The notes under the pieces are model-generated. The model did not search any database, had not been told where the DNA came from, and saw nothing but the letters and a program-made list of their open reading frames with translations. Both the position numbers and the translations under genes were made by a program. DNA of 64,000 bases from Gemmatimonadota bacterium (GTDB lineage Bacteria > Gemmatimonadota > Gemmatimonadetes > Gemmatimonadales > GWC2-71-9): contig JANYLJ010000002.1 of NCBI GenBank assembly GCA_025357945.1, positions 1-64,000 on the forward strand, read 5' to 3'. Numbering within the stretch: the stretch's first letter is position 1; each line of letters starts with the position of its first letter. Positions 57,078 through 64,000 of the stretch are shown one piece after another.

Positions 57078-59288
57078 TCACTGTCCCGTAACCACCATGA
57101 TCGAATAGGGCGGCAGCGTCACCGTGCCCGCCTTCGCGGTCGTTGCATGGACCGGCGGCAGGCTGCGAACCGGATGTCCGTTCTCGGCGTCTTCCTGAAA
57201 CTCGTATTGCGCGCTCGAGTACTGCCACGTCTCCACCGGCCCGCGCAGCGCCCGCCCGCGGGCGCCACTGGTAGCCGCGATGCGCACGTCGACCACGCGT
57301 TCGCGACTGGGATCACGATTCACCAGCAGCAGCGACCAGCGGTGGTCCGGCCGTCGCAACGCGAACGCGCTGAGCAGTGAGTCCTTTCCCGGTACACCCG
57401 ATTGTTCGACGCGAACGGCATACTGACGGTGTACGCCGCCGGCCGAGTCTGCCCAGGCGTGCGTGAGGAGCCGGATGCCATAGTATCTCGGTAGGCGATA
57501 GCGGACTCCCCCGCTGCTGTCAGCGAGGAACATGATGAGGTTGCCCCAGTGCTCGCAGCCCGGCTGGTGTGCGAGATCCCCAGGTTCATACCCGAAGTAG
57601 AACGCCTTCGAGCCGCCGTGCGCGAAGAAGTTGGCGACCAGGTCCACGTCGAACAGCGCCGCCGGCAGGGTCACTTCGGCCGTCGAGAGGTGCGCGGAAT
57701 ACCCGTATTCGGTCATGATTCTCGGAATCGAATCCGGGAGACCCGCCGCCCTGAGCCGTTGCAGGTCACGGACCAGCATGCCGGGTGCCGCGGCCAGGTT
57801 TGGCGCGGGGTCGGCGCAGACGTTGTCGAACGGGTACCACTCGAACGAGAAGAAGCGGAAATCACTGGTTCGGTGACGCGCATCGATGTAGTCGAGAAAG
57901 CGCCCGATCCAGGTGGAGCGCGTGCCGGGTGATGCCCGGTCGGGCCAGATGGTCACCGGGTCATTCAGGAGGTTCTGCCAACTCGGGCCGCCGAGGCGAG
58001 CGCGCGGGTCCACGGCGTGGAGCGCGGTGGCAAACTGCAGGTAGAGCGCCGCGTAATCTTCCGGTGTGACGCGCTGGCCGTCCGGCTCCTCACCCAACTC
58101 GATCCCCTCGATCGGATAGCCGCGCGAGCGAAGGAATTGCAATTCAGTCGCGGCGTTTTCCGGCGTGTCGAAGAGCAATCCAACCGGGAGCAGCATTGGC
58201 CGGTGATTGGTGAGTCCGGTCCGGAAGATCAGATCGAACCCGGGCTGGGCGGTACCTTCATCGCGGTCGATCGCCCGATGCCACGGGTCGGTGGACGAGA
58301 CCAGCATCGCGCTCTGTCGCGACGCGATCGAATCGTGCCGCACGGCGTCATGAAACACGCCAGCGGTGTCGCGCTCACCGATGAACAGTTCGCGCAACGC
58401 GAAACCGAGACTGTCTCGCGGGTCACCGTTGCCGCGGGTCGCGGTGTGCGAACTCTCAAACATCACGACCCGGAGAAAGCGCGACGCCACTGGCGTGCGC
58501 GACAGCCGGATCTCTGCTGTCCCGCCGCGGCTGCCATTGACACCACCATTCTCGAATCGACGCCACCGTCCAGGCGGGTTGTCATCGATCAACTGCGTTT
58601 GGTCACCAGCCCAATACTCGACGTCGTAGCGGCGAGGATAGGGCACGCCCCACATCAGGCGGATATCGTGGACCGCGAACACTTCACCCAGATCGACCGT
58701 GAACCATTGCGGATGCTCCGCTTCCGGATCGTGGGTGTAGCGCGGGTCAAGATAGGGATTGGTTTTCCAGAATGACGTCGTATCACCGTCGTCGATACGT
58801 GAATAGCTGTCGTTGTTGGCATCGTCGATGGTGCGGCCGCGGCGCGGCAACCGGTATCCGAACGACATCTCGATCGGCTTACTCGTCCGCGCACTCGACA
58901 CCCAGTAACCCTGATCGTGCGCCGGGTCGCTCCAGTGTCCTTCGGGGTTCCAATGCCAGGTTTCGATGCCGAGTTCGGTCCGTAATCGATAAGTGATCGG
59001 GCCGAGACCGGCGGATTTCATCGCCGCGATGTTGGCCGCGGTGAACGTGGTCGACGCTTCGCTCAGGTCGTGGCCGTCGAGTGCGGCACCCCAGTCGCGG
59101 TCCGGGCGGAACGTCGCCAGCCGCCGCCCGGTGATGATGCTGACGACGGTGGGGGCCGACGGTGCGGGCCGCGTCTGGGCCGCGACCGGCCCGAGCAACA
59201 CCACGGCTAAAATGAGGAGAATTGTGGCAATGCCTGGTCGCACGATCGTCTCATTGGGCACGGGTGGTCGGCTTGCAGGCTGAAACAT
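57078..59288 (-). CDS. secreted discoidin-domain glycoside hydrolase-like protein
   Basis: The 736-residue protein has a signal anchor (GIATILLILAVVLLGPVAAQ), then a discoidin/F5-8C-like carbohydrate-binding domain (about 130-300; WFTVDLGEVFAVHDIRLMWG ... RVVMFESSHTATRG). A (beta/alpha)8 catalytic domain of clan GH-A style follows, with likely acid/base in IEGIELGEEPDGQ and nucleophile in IMTEYGYSAH. A C-terminal beta domain ends PYSIMVVTGQ. It is probably a polysaccharide-degrading enzyme related to GH39/GH79-like families; the exact family is unsure. The start is set by the signal peptide, and the longer frame overlaps the WxxGxW gene. Confidence 0.8.
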   Translation of the reverse strand: MFQPASRPPVPNETIVRPGIATILLILAVVLLGPVAAQTRPAPSAPTVVSIITGRRLATFRPDRDWGAALDGHDLSEASTTFTAANIAAMKSAGLGPITYRLRTELGIETWHWNPEGHWSDPAHDQGYWVSSARTSKPIEMSFGYRLPRRGRTIDDANNDSYSRIDDGDTTSFWKTNPYLDPRYTHDPEAEHPQWFTVDLGEVFAVHDIRLMWGVPYPRRYDVEYWAGDQTQLIDDNPPGRWRRFENGGVNGSRGGTAEIRLSRTPVASRFLRVVMFESSHTATRGNGDPRDSLGFALRELFIGERDTAGVFHDAVRHDSIASRQSAMLVSSTDPWHRAIDRDEGTAQPGFDLIFRTGLTNHRPMLLPVGLLFDTPENAATELQFLRSRGYPIEGIELGEEPDGQRVTPEDYAALYLQFATALHAVDPRARLGGPSWQNLLNDPVTIWPDRASPGTRSTWIGRFLDYIDARHRTSDFRFFSFEWYPFDNVCADPAPNLAAAPGMLVRDLQRLRAAGLPDSIPRIMTEYGYSAHLSTAEVTLPAALFDVDLVANFFAHGGSKAFYFGYEPGDLAHQPGCEHWGNLIMFLADSSGGVRYRLPRYYGIRLLTHAWADSAGGVHRQYAVRVEQSGVPGKDSLLSAFALRRPDHRWSLLLVNRDPSRERVVDVRIAATSGARGRALRGPVETWQYSSAQYEFQEDAENGHPVRSLPPVHATTAKAGTVTLPPYSIMVVTGQ

Positions 59289-59408
59289 GCCTACAAGGAG
59301 GCCCCGGATGCACTGAGCGGGCGCGATTAACACGCCGCCGCGAGAACGGTCATCATCAATGCGGGCCGGTACCATCGGGCCCGCCGTCCCCAGGTGGAGG
59401 ATTGATCG

Positions 59409-59738
59409 ATGTCTCGACGAACAACGACTGGCCCGGGCTGGCCACGGGTGACGCTCCTCGGCGTGCTGGCGATCGCGGCGTGCGCACCGGCGTACGCTCC
59501 CGCGGGTGTAGAGGTCCTGGCGCGCCGGCCGCCAGCCGAGCGGGTCGAGGTCCGTGGTGGACCGCCGGGACTGGGCTACGTCTGGATCAACGGGCACTAC
59601 GCCTGGCAGCGTGGTGACTATTTGTGGGTCGGCGGCCGGTGGGAAGCGCCGCCGCAGCCCCGGTACCGTCACTGGACGTCCGGTCACTGGGTGCACGTTC
59701 GGCAGGGCTGGTACTGGGTTGAGGGGCGCTGGCATTAG
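59409..59738 (+). CDS. WxxGxW-repeat small lipoprotein
   Basis: The 109-residue protein has a signal with lipobox-like LAIAACAPA. Tandem aromatic/glycine repeats typical of the YXWGXW family follow: GYVWINGHYAWQRGDYLWVGGRWEAPP and WTSGHWVHVRQGWYWVEGRW. Such proteins are envelope-associated and of unknown role. A GGAGG box precedes the ATG. The gene is divergent from the discoidin-glycosidase gene, with 120 nt between start codons. Confidence 0.88.
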   Translation: MSRRTTTGPGWPRVTLLGVLAIAACAPAYAPAGVEVLARRPPAERVEVRGGPPGLGYVWINGHYAWQRGDYLWVGGRWEAPPQPRYRHWTSGHWVHVRQGWYWVEGRWH

Positions 59739-59752
59739 CCGAAGCCCTGGAG

Positions 59753-59790
59753 GCTGGGTGGGGCCGGCGGCAGCCCGGTTTCCACCCAGC
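59753..59790. terminator. hairpin between convergent genes, terminator-like
   Basis: GCTGGGTGG (59753-59761) and CCACCCAGC (59782-59790) form a perfect 9-bp stem, with a further CCGG/CCGG pairing in the loop. It lies exactly between the ends of two convergent genes (59738 and 59796). No T-run follows in either direction, so it would act as an RNA 3' end stabiliser or a weak bidirectional terminator. Confidence 0.55.
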
Positions 59791-59795
59791 TTCAC

Positions 59796-60776
59796 CTAGC
59801 CAGCTGGTTCCCTCGCCCTGATCGCATCCAGCGCCACCATGTTGGCCACCGAATCCTCGAGGGTTAGCGGCACCTGACGACCATCGAGCACCGCCTCGGC
59901 AAACCGATCCACTTCTGCGACGAACTGATCACAGGCATCGACGACGATCTCCTGCACGTCACCGTCGCGATACAGCAGAATACGGGTCGGCTGGTCGCCG
60001 GGTGGATTGAACGGAAGCGGCAGCTCAATCCGACCCGCTGATCCGTGAAGGCTCACGGCCTGGTGCCACGCGAGTTGCGTGGCGCACGTTACCGTCGCGG
60101 TGCCGCGACCAAAATCCAGGACGGCCGATGTGAGGCGGTCGGTGCCGAACACCGGATCGATTTCCATTTTGCCGCGCACCGACACCGGCTCGGTGCCGAA
60201 GAGAAAACGGGCCACCGACACTCCGTAGCACCCGATGTCGAGCCACGCGCCGCCACCCATCGTCGCGTCGTTGCGAATGTCGGCCGGATCGCGGTTGTCG
60301 TAGCTGAAGACGGAATGGACGGTGCCGAGCTCGCCGATCGCGCCGTCAGTGACCAGATGCCGCACCATGTCCCAGCGGGGATGGCAGCGATACATGAATG
60401 CCTCCATCACCATGAGCTCCGGGCGCGCCCGCGCTGCGGTGCGCAGCGCGCGCGCCTCGCCCACATTGAGTCCGATCGGCTTTTCACACAGCACATGCTT
60501 GCCGGCCTCGATCGCGCGCAGTGACCACTCGAGGTGGAGATGGTTGGGCAACGGGATGTACACCGCGTCGATCATGTCGTCGGCGAGCAACTCCTGATAT
60601 GATCCGAACGCCCGCGTGATTCCGGCGTCGGCGGCGACCTTCCCTGCCCGGGTCCGGTCCCGCGACGCGATCGCAACCACCTCGCAGCGCGCCGAGGCGC
60701 GCAGTGCCGGAATCACCCGCCGGATCGCGATCGATGCGGTGCCGAGGACGCCCCAGCGCAGTCGCTTCGTGGTCAT
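59796..60776 (-). CDS. Gfo/Idh/MocA-family oxidoreductase
   Basis: This NAD(P)-dependent sugar or polyol dehydrogenase-like protein has 326 residues. An N-terminal Rossmann fold (RWGVLGTASIAIRRVIPALRAS) is followed by the family EKP motif in GKHVLCEKPIGLNVGEA and the C-terminal alpha/beta domain with GGGAWLDIGCYGVSVARFLFG. The GTASIA motif is nearer to dihydrodiol dehydrogenase-like members than to inositol dehydrogenase. The ATG at 60776 follows a GGAG box and lies 11 nt after the membrane protein stop. The substrate is unknown. Confidence 0.93.
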   Translation of the reverse strand: MTTKRLRWGVLGTASIAIRRVIPALRASARCEVVAIASRDRTRAGKVAADAGITRAFGSYQELLADDMIDAVYIPLPNHLHLEWSLRAIEAGKHVLCEKPIGLNVGEARALRTAARARPELMVMEAFMYRCHPRWDMVRHLVTDGAIGELGTVHSVFSYDNRDPADIRNDATMGGGAWLDIGCYGVSVARFLFGTEPVSVRGKMEIDPVFGTDRLTSAVLDFGRGTATVTCATQLAWHQAVSLHGSAGRIELPLPFNPPGDQPTRILLYRDGDVQEIVVDACDQFVAEVDRFAEAVLDGRQVPLTLEDSVANMVALDAIRAREPAG

Positions 60777-60787
60777 CTCCGGCGGCT

Positions 60788-61798
60788 TCAGCCCCGCACC
60801 GCCGCCTGCATCCAGCCGACGAAGAGCACCACCGCAGCCAGCTTCCCCCACCGGGGCAGCCTGGGCCACAGTCCTGCGACACTGACCACCAGGATGACGG
60901 CTGTGAGTGCGACCAGCGGCATCACGGCAGCGAGGTCAGGTTCCGGCGCACCTTGCACCAGGAGCGTGCGTCCAGCCAGCCCGATCGCCAATGCGGTCGC
61001 GAGCAGACCCGCCACCGGGTAGACGGACCGGAACACGGACGATTCTGCGGCGGCACGCCCGGCCTGGCGCCAACCCACCGCGATCACCGCGACGATGATC
61101 AGTGCGAGATCGGCGATGACGAGGAAACGCAACGCCGGATGGGCGATCGTCGGTGCCATCTGGTCGCCAATGATGGCGCCCGCCGCCCGCAGGCCGCGGT
61201 CGAGACCGCCACGCCATTCGAACACGACGTGATGCGGCCAGGCGCCGCCGAGCAGATGCGCCGGCAACAGCACGACGCCAGTTGGCACCAGGGCGAGCGC
61301 CACGCGTTGCCACCGGCCGTTTTCGCGCGCACGCTGAAGCAGGGCCCACGCCGCGGCAGCGAGCGGCAGACCAATGCCGTCGGTCGCGATAAAAAATCCG
61401 CCGATGGCGCCGAGCGTTCCGTACGCCAGCGAGAAGCGCGGGGCATGCACCATCGCGCCCAACATGAGCAGCGTGACGGCGAGCAGCGGCGGTCCGGTGA
61501 GCGAATCGCGATGCATCAACATGAACCCGGGGAGGGCGATCAGTACCACCGCGGCGAGCGCGCCGGCAAACGCGCCGGCTGCTGCGTCGGCGATCAACAA
61601 TGTCAGGGCGGCGCTGAGGCCCGCGCAGAGCGCCGGCAACAGCGGCCCGAGATTGGCCGACGCGTCGCCCTGCAGTCCGACGATGAAGAAAAAGCCGCTG
61701 GTTCGTGCCCGCCACCACACCAACGCGACGACGAGCACAAACGCGAGGAGGGCCCGCCGGCGCGCTCCGCTCAGCGACCCGCCGGTACTGGATACCAA
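60788..61798 (-). CDS. polytopic membrane protein, unknown function
   Basis: The 336-residue protein has about nine TM helices and short polar loops. It begins with an arginine-flanked TM (GARRRALLAFVLVVALVWW). One loop (GFFFIVGLQGDASANLGPLLPALCAG) carries an Asp where GT-C glycosyltransferases have their catalytic acid, but the typical DxD or DE motif is not clear. I therefore do not assign a family. The best start is a TTG at 61798, overlapping the fadJ 3' end by 28 nt. It is followed 11 nt later by the Gfo/Idh/MocA gene on the same strand. Confidence 0.72.
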   Translation of the reverse strand: MVSSTGGSLSGARRRALLAFVLVVALVWWRARTSGFFFIVGLQGDASANLGPLLPALCAGLSAALTLLIADAAAGAFAGALAAVVLIALPGFMLMHRDSLTGPPLLAVTLLMLGAMVHAPRFSLAYGTLGAIGGFFIATDGIGLPLAAAAWALLQRARENGRWQRVALALVPTGVVLLPAHLLGGAWPHHVVFEWRGGLDRGLRAAGAIIGDQMAPTIAHPALRFLVIADLALIIVAVIAVGWRQAGRAAAESSVFRSVYPVAGLLATALAIGLAGRTLLVQGAPEPDLAAVMPLVALTAVILVVSVAGLWPRLPRWGKLAAVVLFVGWMQAAVRG

Positions 61799-63903
61799 CG
61801 TTGTCCGGTACGTGCCATCTCTTGCAGTACCGGTGCGGGATCGAACCGCGCTCCGTGGGTTGCGACGAGCTTCTCAAGCCGTGCCACCGCTTCGGCGGCA
61901 CCCATCGTATCAAGCTCACGCAGGGGTCCGCCGCGGAAGGCCGGGAAGCCGATGCCGAAGAGCGCACCAATATCACCGTCGCGCGGCGTGCGCACCACGC
62001 CCTCACTCATTGCCCGCGCCGCTTCGTTGAGCATGGCGAACACCAGCCGGTCTTGCACCTTCTGTTGATCGACGTCACCGAGCGGGCGAACGCCAAGCAA
62101 CTGGTACACGCTGCCGTCGGCGCCGGTCTTGTGGCCGTCCTTGTAGAAGTAGAAGCCGCGGGCATTCTTGCGTCCGAGTCGATCGTCGGCGCGCATGACC
62201 GAGATCACCTTGGACGGACGCAGGCGTTCGCCGAGCGCCTGGTGCATCACCTTGCCAGCCTTTTCGCCCACGTCGAGGCCGACCTGGTCCATCAACGCGA
62301 TCGGACCGACCGGAAAGCCCCAGCGTGTCATCACGTCGTCGATGATCTCGATCGGCACTCCTTCTTCGATCATGAAGCCGGCTTCGTTCAGATATGGCAG
62401 CAGGATCCGGTTGACCCAGAAGCCGGGTGAATCGGCGACCACGATCACCGTCTTTCCCATCCGGCGGCCGAACTGGACCGCGGTGACGATCGCATCGGCC
62501 GATGTCAGGTCCGTCGGTATCACTTCCAACAGTGGCATCTTCTCCACCGGCGAGAAGAAGTGCATGCCGAGAATCCGCTCGGGATGCTGGGCGCCGAGGG
62601 CCACGTCGTGCACCGGGAGCGTGGAGGTGTTGGTGGCAATGACGGTCGTGGCCGGTAGGGCGGCCTCAAGTTCTTCAACCACCTGCCGCTTGATGGCGAG
62701 CTCTTCGAACACCGCTTCGATGACGACGTCGGTGCCGCCGAACCCTTCGAAGTCGCCAGAGCCGGTGAGATATGCCCGCTTGCGCGTGTACTCGAACGTG
62801 GTCAGCCGTCGCCGCGACAGCTCGGCCGTCAGGATGTCGGTCGCCGCCTTGAGCCCGCGACCCACCTTCGCGAGGTCGGCGTCCTTCATGCGCACCTCGA
62901 CGCCCGCCTGCAGCACGGCGGTGCCGGCGATCCCCGACCCCATGAACCCCGAGCCGACGACGCCGAGCCGGCGCACCGGGCGGGCGCGGCCGTAACCTGC
63001 CGGCACACCATCATCCTTCTTGAGTTCGGTGGTGGCGAAGAAAATCTCGACCAGCCGGCGCGAGACGTCGGTCATCGCGAGCTCGCCAAACGCCTGGGCT
63101 TCCGCCTCGAGCCCACGAGCCATGCCGTGTTCCAGTGCCGTGCGCACCACGTCGATGGCGCGGAGCGGCGCCGGATAATGGCCACCGGTCTTCCTGGCGA
63201 CCTGCCCCTTGGCTTTCCGGTACACGAGCATCCGGCCAATCGGGTTGCCGTCGAGCAGGAATGATCCGCCGCGCCGCGACGAAGTCTTGCCACCGCGGAT
63301 CAGACGCTCCGCGGCTGCCACCGCGATGTCGAGCAGGATCGCTTCCGGGACCAGCTCATCGATCAGGCCGATGGCAAGTGCCTTCTTGCTGCGCTCGTTG
63401 CGGGCAGTGAGGATCATGTCGAGCGCGGCGCGCGCACCGATCAGACGCGGCAGGCGGTTGGAGCCACCGGCGCCAGGAATCAGTCCGAGCTGCACCTCGG
63501 GAAAACCGAGCACCGTCCTGGCGTGATCACTCGCCACGCGATAGCTGCATGCCAGCGCCAGTTCGAGGCCGCCGCCGAGGCAGGCGCCGTGAATGGCGGC
63601 AACGACGGGCTTGGTCGAGCCGGCGATCCGCTGCATCAACAGCTGGCCGTCCTTCGACAAACGGGTCGCTTCTTCCACCGAGCGGAGTGCCACGAACTCC
63701 TCGATGTCGGCGCCGGCAATAAAAATGTCCGGCTTCCCGGAGCGCAGGACAATCGCCTTGATCACCTCGTCGGCTTCGAGACGCTGCATCAGGTCTTCGA
63801 GTTCCCAGCCAATCGCCTTGCTGATCTTGTTGACGGCATCGTGCGGCGTGTCGAACGTTACGACAGCGACCGCACCGCGCCGCTCGAAGGTGAAGGCGCT
63901 CAT
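61771..63903 (-). CDS. fadJ: fatty-acid oxidation complex alpha subunit (enoyl-CoA hydratase / 3-hydroxyacyl-CoA dehydrogenase)
   Basis: This bifunctional beta-oxidation enzyme has 710 residues. The N-terminal crotonase domain has the oxyanion-hole and catalytic regions IAGADIEEF, GACLGGGLELALACSYRVA and GFPEVQLGLIPGAGGSNRL. A central NAD-binding domain has GVVGSGFMGSGIAG. The C-terminal dehydrogenase domains contain MHFFSPVEKMPLLEVI and DSPGFWVNRIL. FadJ is favoured over FadB by general likeness; the two are close. The ATG overlaps the stop of a thiolase gene upstream (ATGA), the normal fadI-fadJ order. Confidence 0.94.
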   Translation of the reverse strand: MSAFTFERRGAVAVVTFDTPHDAVNKISKAIGWELEDLMQRLEADEVIKAIVLRSGKPDIFIAGADIEEFVALRSVEEATRLSKDGQLLMQRIAGSTKPVVAAIHGACLGGGLELALACSYRVASDHARTVLGFPEVQLGLIPGAGGSNRLPRLIGARAALDMILTARNERSKKALAIGLIDELVPEAILLDIAVAAAERLIRGGKTSSRRGGSFLLDGNPIGRMLVYRKAKGQVARKTGGHYPAPLRAIDVVRTALEHGMARGLEAEAQAFGELAMTDVSRRLVEIFFATTELKKDDGVPAGYGRARPVRRLGVVGSGFMGSGIAGTAVLQAGVEVRMKDADLAKVGRGLKAATDILTAELSRRRLTTFEYTRKRAYLTGSGDFEGFGGTDVVIEAVFEELAIKRQVVEELEAALPATTVIATNTSTLPVHDVALGAQHPERILGMHFFSPVEKMPLLEVIPTDLTSADAIVTAVQFGRRMGKTVIVVADSPGFWVNRILLPYLNEAGFMIEEGVPIEIIDDVMTRWGFPVGPIALMDQVGLDVGEKAGKVMHQALGERLRPSKVISVMRADDRLGRKNARGFYFYKDGHKTGADGSVYQLLGVRPLGDVDQQKVQDRLVFAMLNEAARAMSEGVVRTPRDGDIGALFGIGFPAFRGGPLRELDTMGAAEAVARLEKLVATHGARFDPAPVLQEMARTGQRWYPVPAGR

Positions 63904-64000
63904 GCCACCCGCTCCAGCACCATCGCGAATCCCATTCCGCCTTGAGCACAGATCGAGATCAGGCCGAACTGCACATCGCGCCGGACCATCTCGTTCGACA
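63900..64000 (-). CDS. thiolase (acetyl-CoA acyltransferase), 3' end only
   Basis: Only the last 32-33 codons are in the window. Read on the minus strand they give SNEMVRRDVQFGLISICAQGG followed by MGFAMVLERVA and a TGA. The CAQGGMG segment is the thiolase C-terminal active-site cysteine loop (consensus CxGGGxG). Its stop overlaps the fadJ start codon by 4 nt (ATGA), so this is the beta subunit of the same beta-oxidation complex. The rest lies beyond the right edge. Confidence 0.9.
   Translation of the reverse strand, partial: SNEMVRRDVQFGLISICAQGGMGFAMVLERVA

Noticed and set aside
59289-59795. N-terminal extension of the discoidin-glycosidase frame
   Set aside because: It would put about 170 basic, disordered residues before the signal peptide and overlap the WxxGxW gene on the other strand.
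60704-62068. Plus-strand frame of 454 codons across the end of fadJ, the membrane protein and the oxidoreductase
   Set aside because: It spans three well-supported minus-strand genes and their junctions, which a real gene would not do.
1-64000. tRNA, rRNA, CRISPR or prophage genes
   Set aside because: No cloverleaf with a GGTTCRANYCC arm, no regularly spaced direct repeats of 25-40 bp and no phage structural or integrase genes were seen when reading both strands.

Overview
The window is one contiguous stretch of a high-GC, Gram-negative-type bacterial chromosome. It has outer-membrane and lipoprotein genes, many secreted peptidases, Hanks-type Ser/Thr kinases, a flotillin/NfeD pair, a long-form IspH and a fused alpha/beta 2-oxoacid dehydrogenase E1. 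This mix is what I would expect of a Gemmatimonadota-like soil or freshwater heterotroph. That assignment is an inference from gene content only, because there is no rRNA or other marker in the window. I saw no tRNA, rRNA, CRISPR array, prophage or replication origin.

Layout. 1-0.9 kb: the right end of an IS481-family element. 0.9-3.5 kb: NfeD, flotillin and a small membrane protein. 3.9-8.6 kb: quinone oxidoreductase, M28 peptidase and a kinase with TPR repeats. 8.6-9.35 kb: a HigB/HigA toxin-antitoxin pair with its own promoter, ending in an attC-like site, so it looks like an integron-type gene cassette. 9.4-11.4 kb: DUF72, DUF167 and a winged-helix regulator fused to a degenerate nucleotidyltransferase. 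11.4-15.8 kb: a four-gene unit (PAS-Fis regulator, Omp85-like barrel, small anchored protein, IspH) closed by an intrinsic terminator and divergent from a multi-TM chemotaxis-type receptor. 17.9-22.2 kb: DEAH-type helicase, short-chain dehydrogenase and a secreted RD-rich protein. 22.4-25.2 kb: a pterin/folate cluster (QueD/PTPS, pterin dehydratase, PabB, PabA). 25.2-29.8 kb: a secreted unknown, then an operon of a toroid-fold protein, a TrmB-like regulator and an Hpt-REC-REC-GGDEF protein. 29.9-38 kb: alpha/beta hydrolase, Lon, a second kinase and the fused E1. 38-41.1 kb: S41 peptidase, TPR protein and a small protein in one coupled operon. 41.1-44.9 kb: MazG with a cysteine-pair-repeat lipoprotein, facing proline dehydrogenase, a small unknown and RsgA. 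45-49.7 kb: amino-acid permease, tryptophanase and a CocE-type hydrolase. 49.8-51.7 kb: ankyrin protein and Rho. 51.7-59.8 kb: Rieske oxygenase, small proteins, FAD oxidoreductase, aldo/keto reductase, methyltransferase, OsmC, a discoidin-glycosidase protein and a WxxGxW protein. 59.8-64 kb: Gfo/Idh/MocA oxidoreductase, polytopic membrane protein, FadJ and the 3' end of a thiolase (fatty-acid beta-oxidation).

Compact organisation is a theme. Many neighbours are coupled by 4-nt ATGA or GTGA overlaps, and three convergent pairs interlock their stop codons in a single CTAG or TTAG tetranucleotide. Four intergenic copies of a palindromic GTCATCCYGAG element punctuate the sequence; one of them supplies the stop codon of the tryptophanase gene.

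The most interesting items are the HigBA cassette with a palindromic operator inside an apparently leaderless promoter, the CExxHGH pterin synthase beside pabBA, the lipoprotein with nine cysteine pairs, the wHTH/dead-nucleotidyltransferase fusion, and the mobile palindromes. All start sites given are chosen by ribosome-binding site, signal peptide or family N-terminus and could be off by a few codons.
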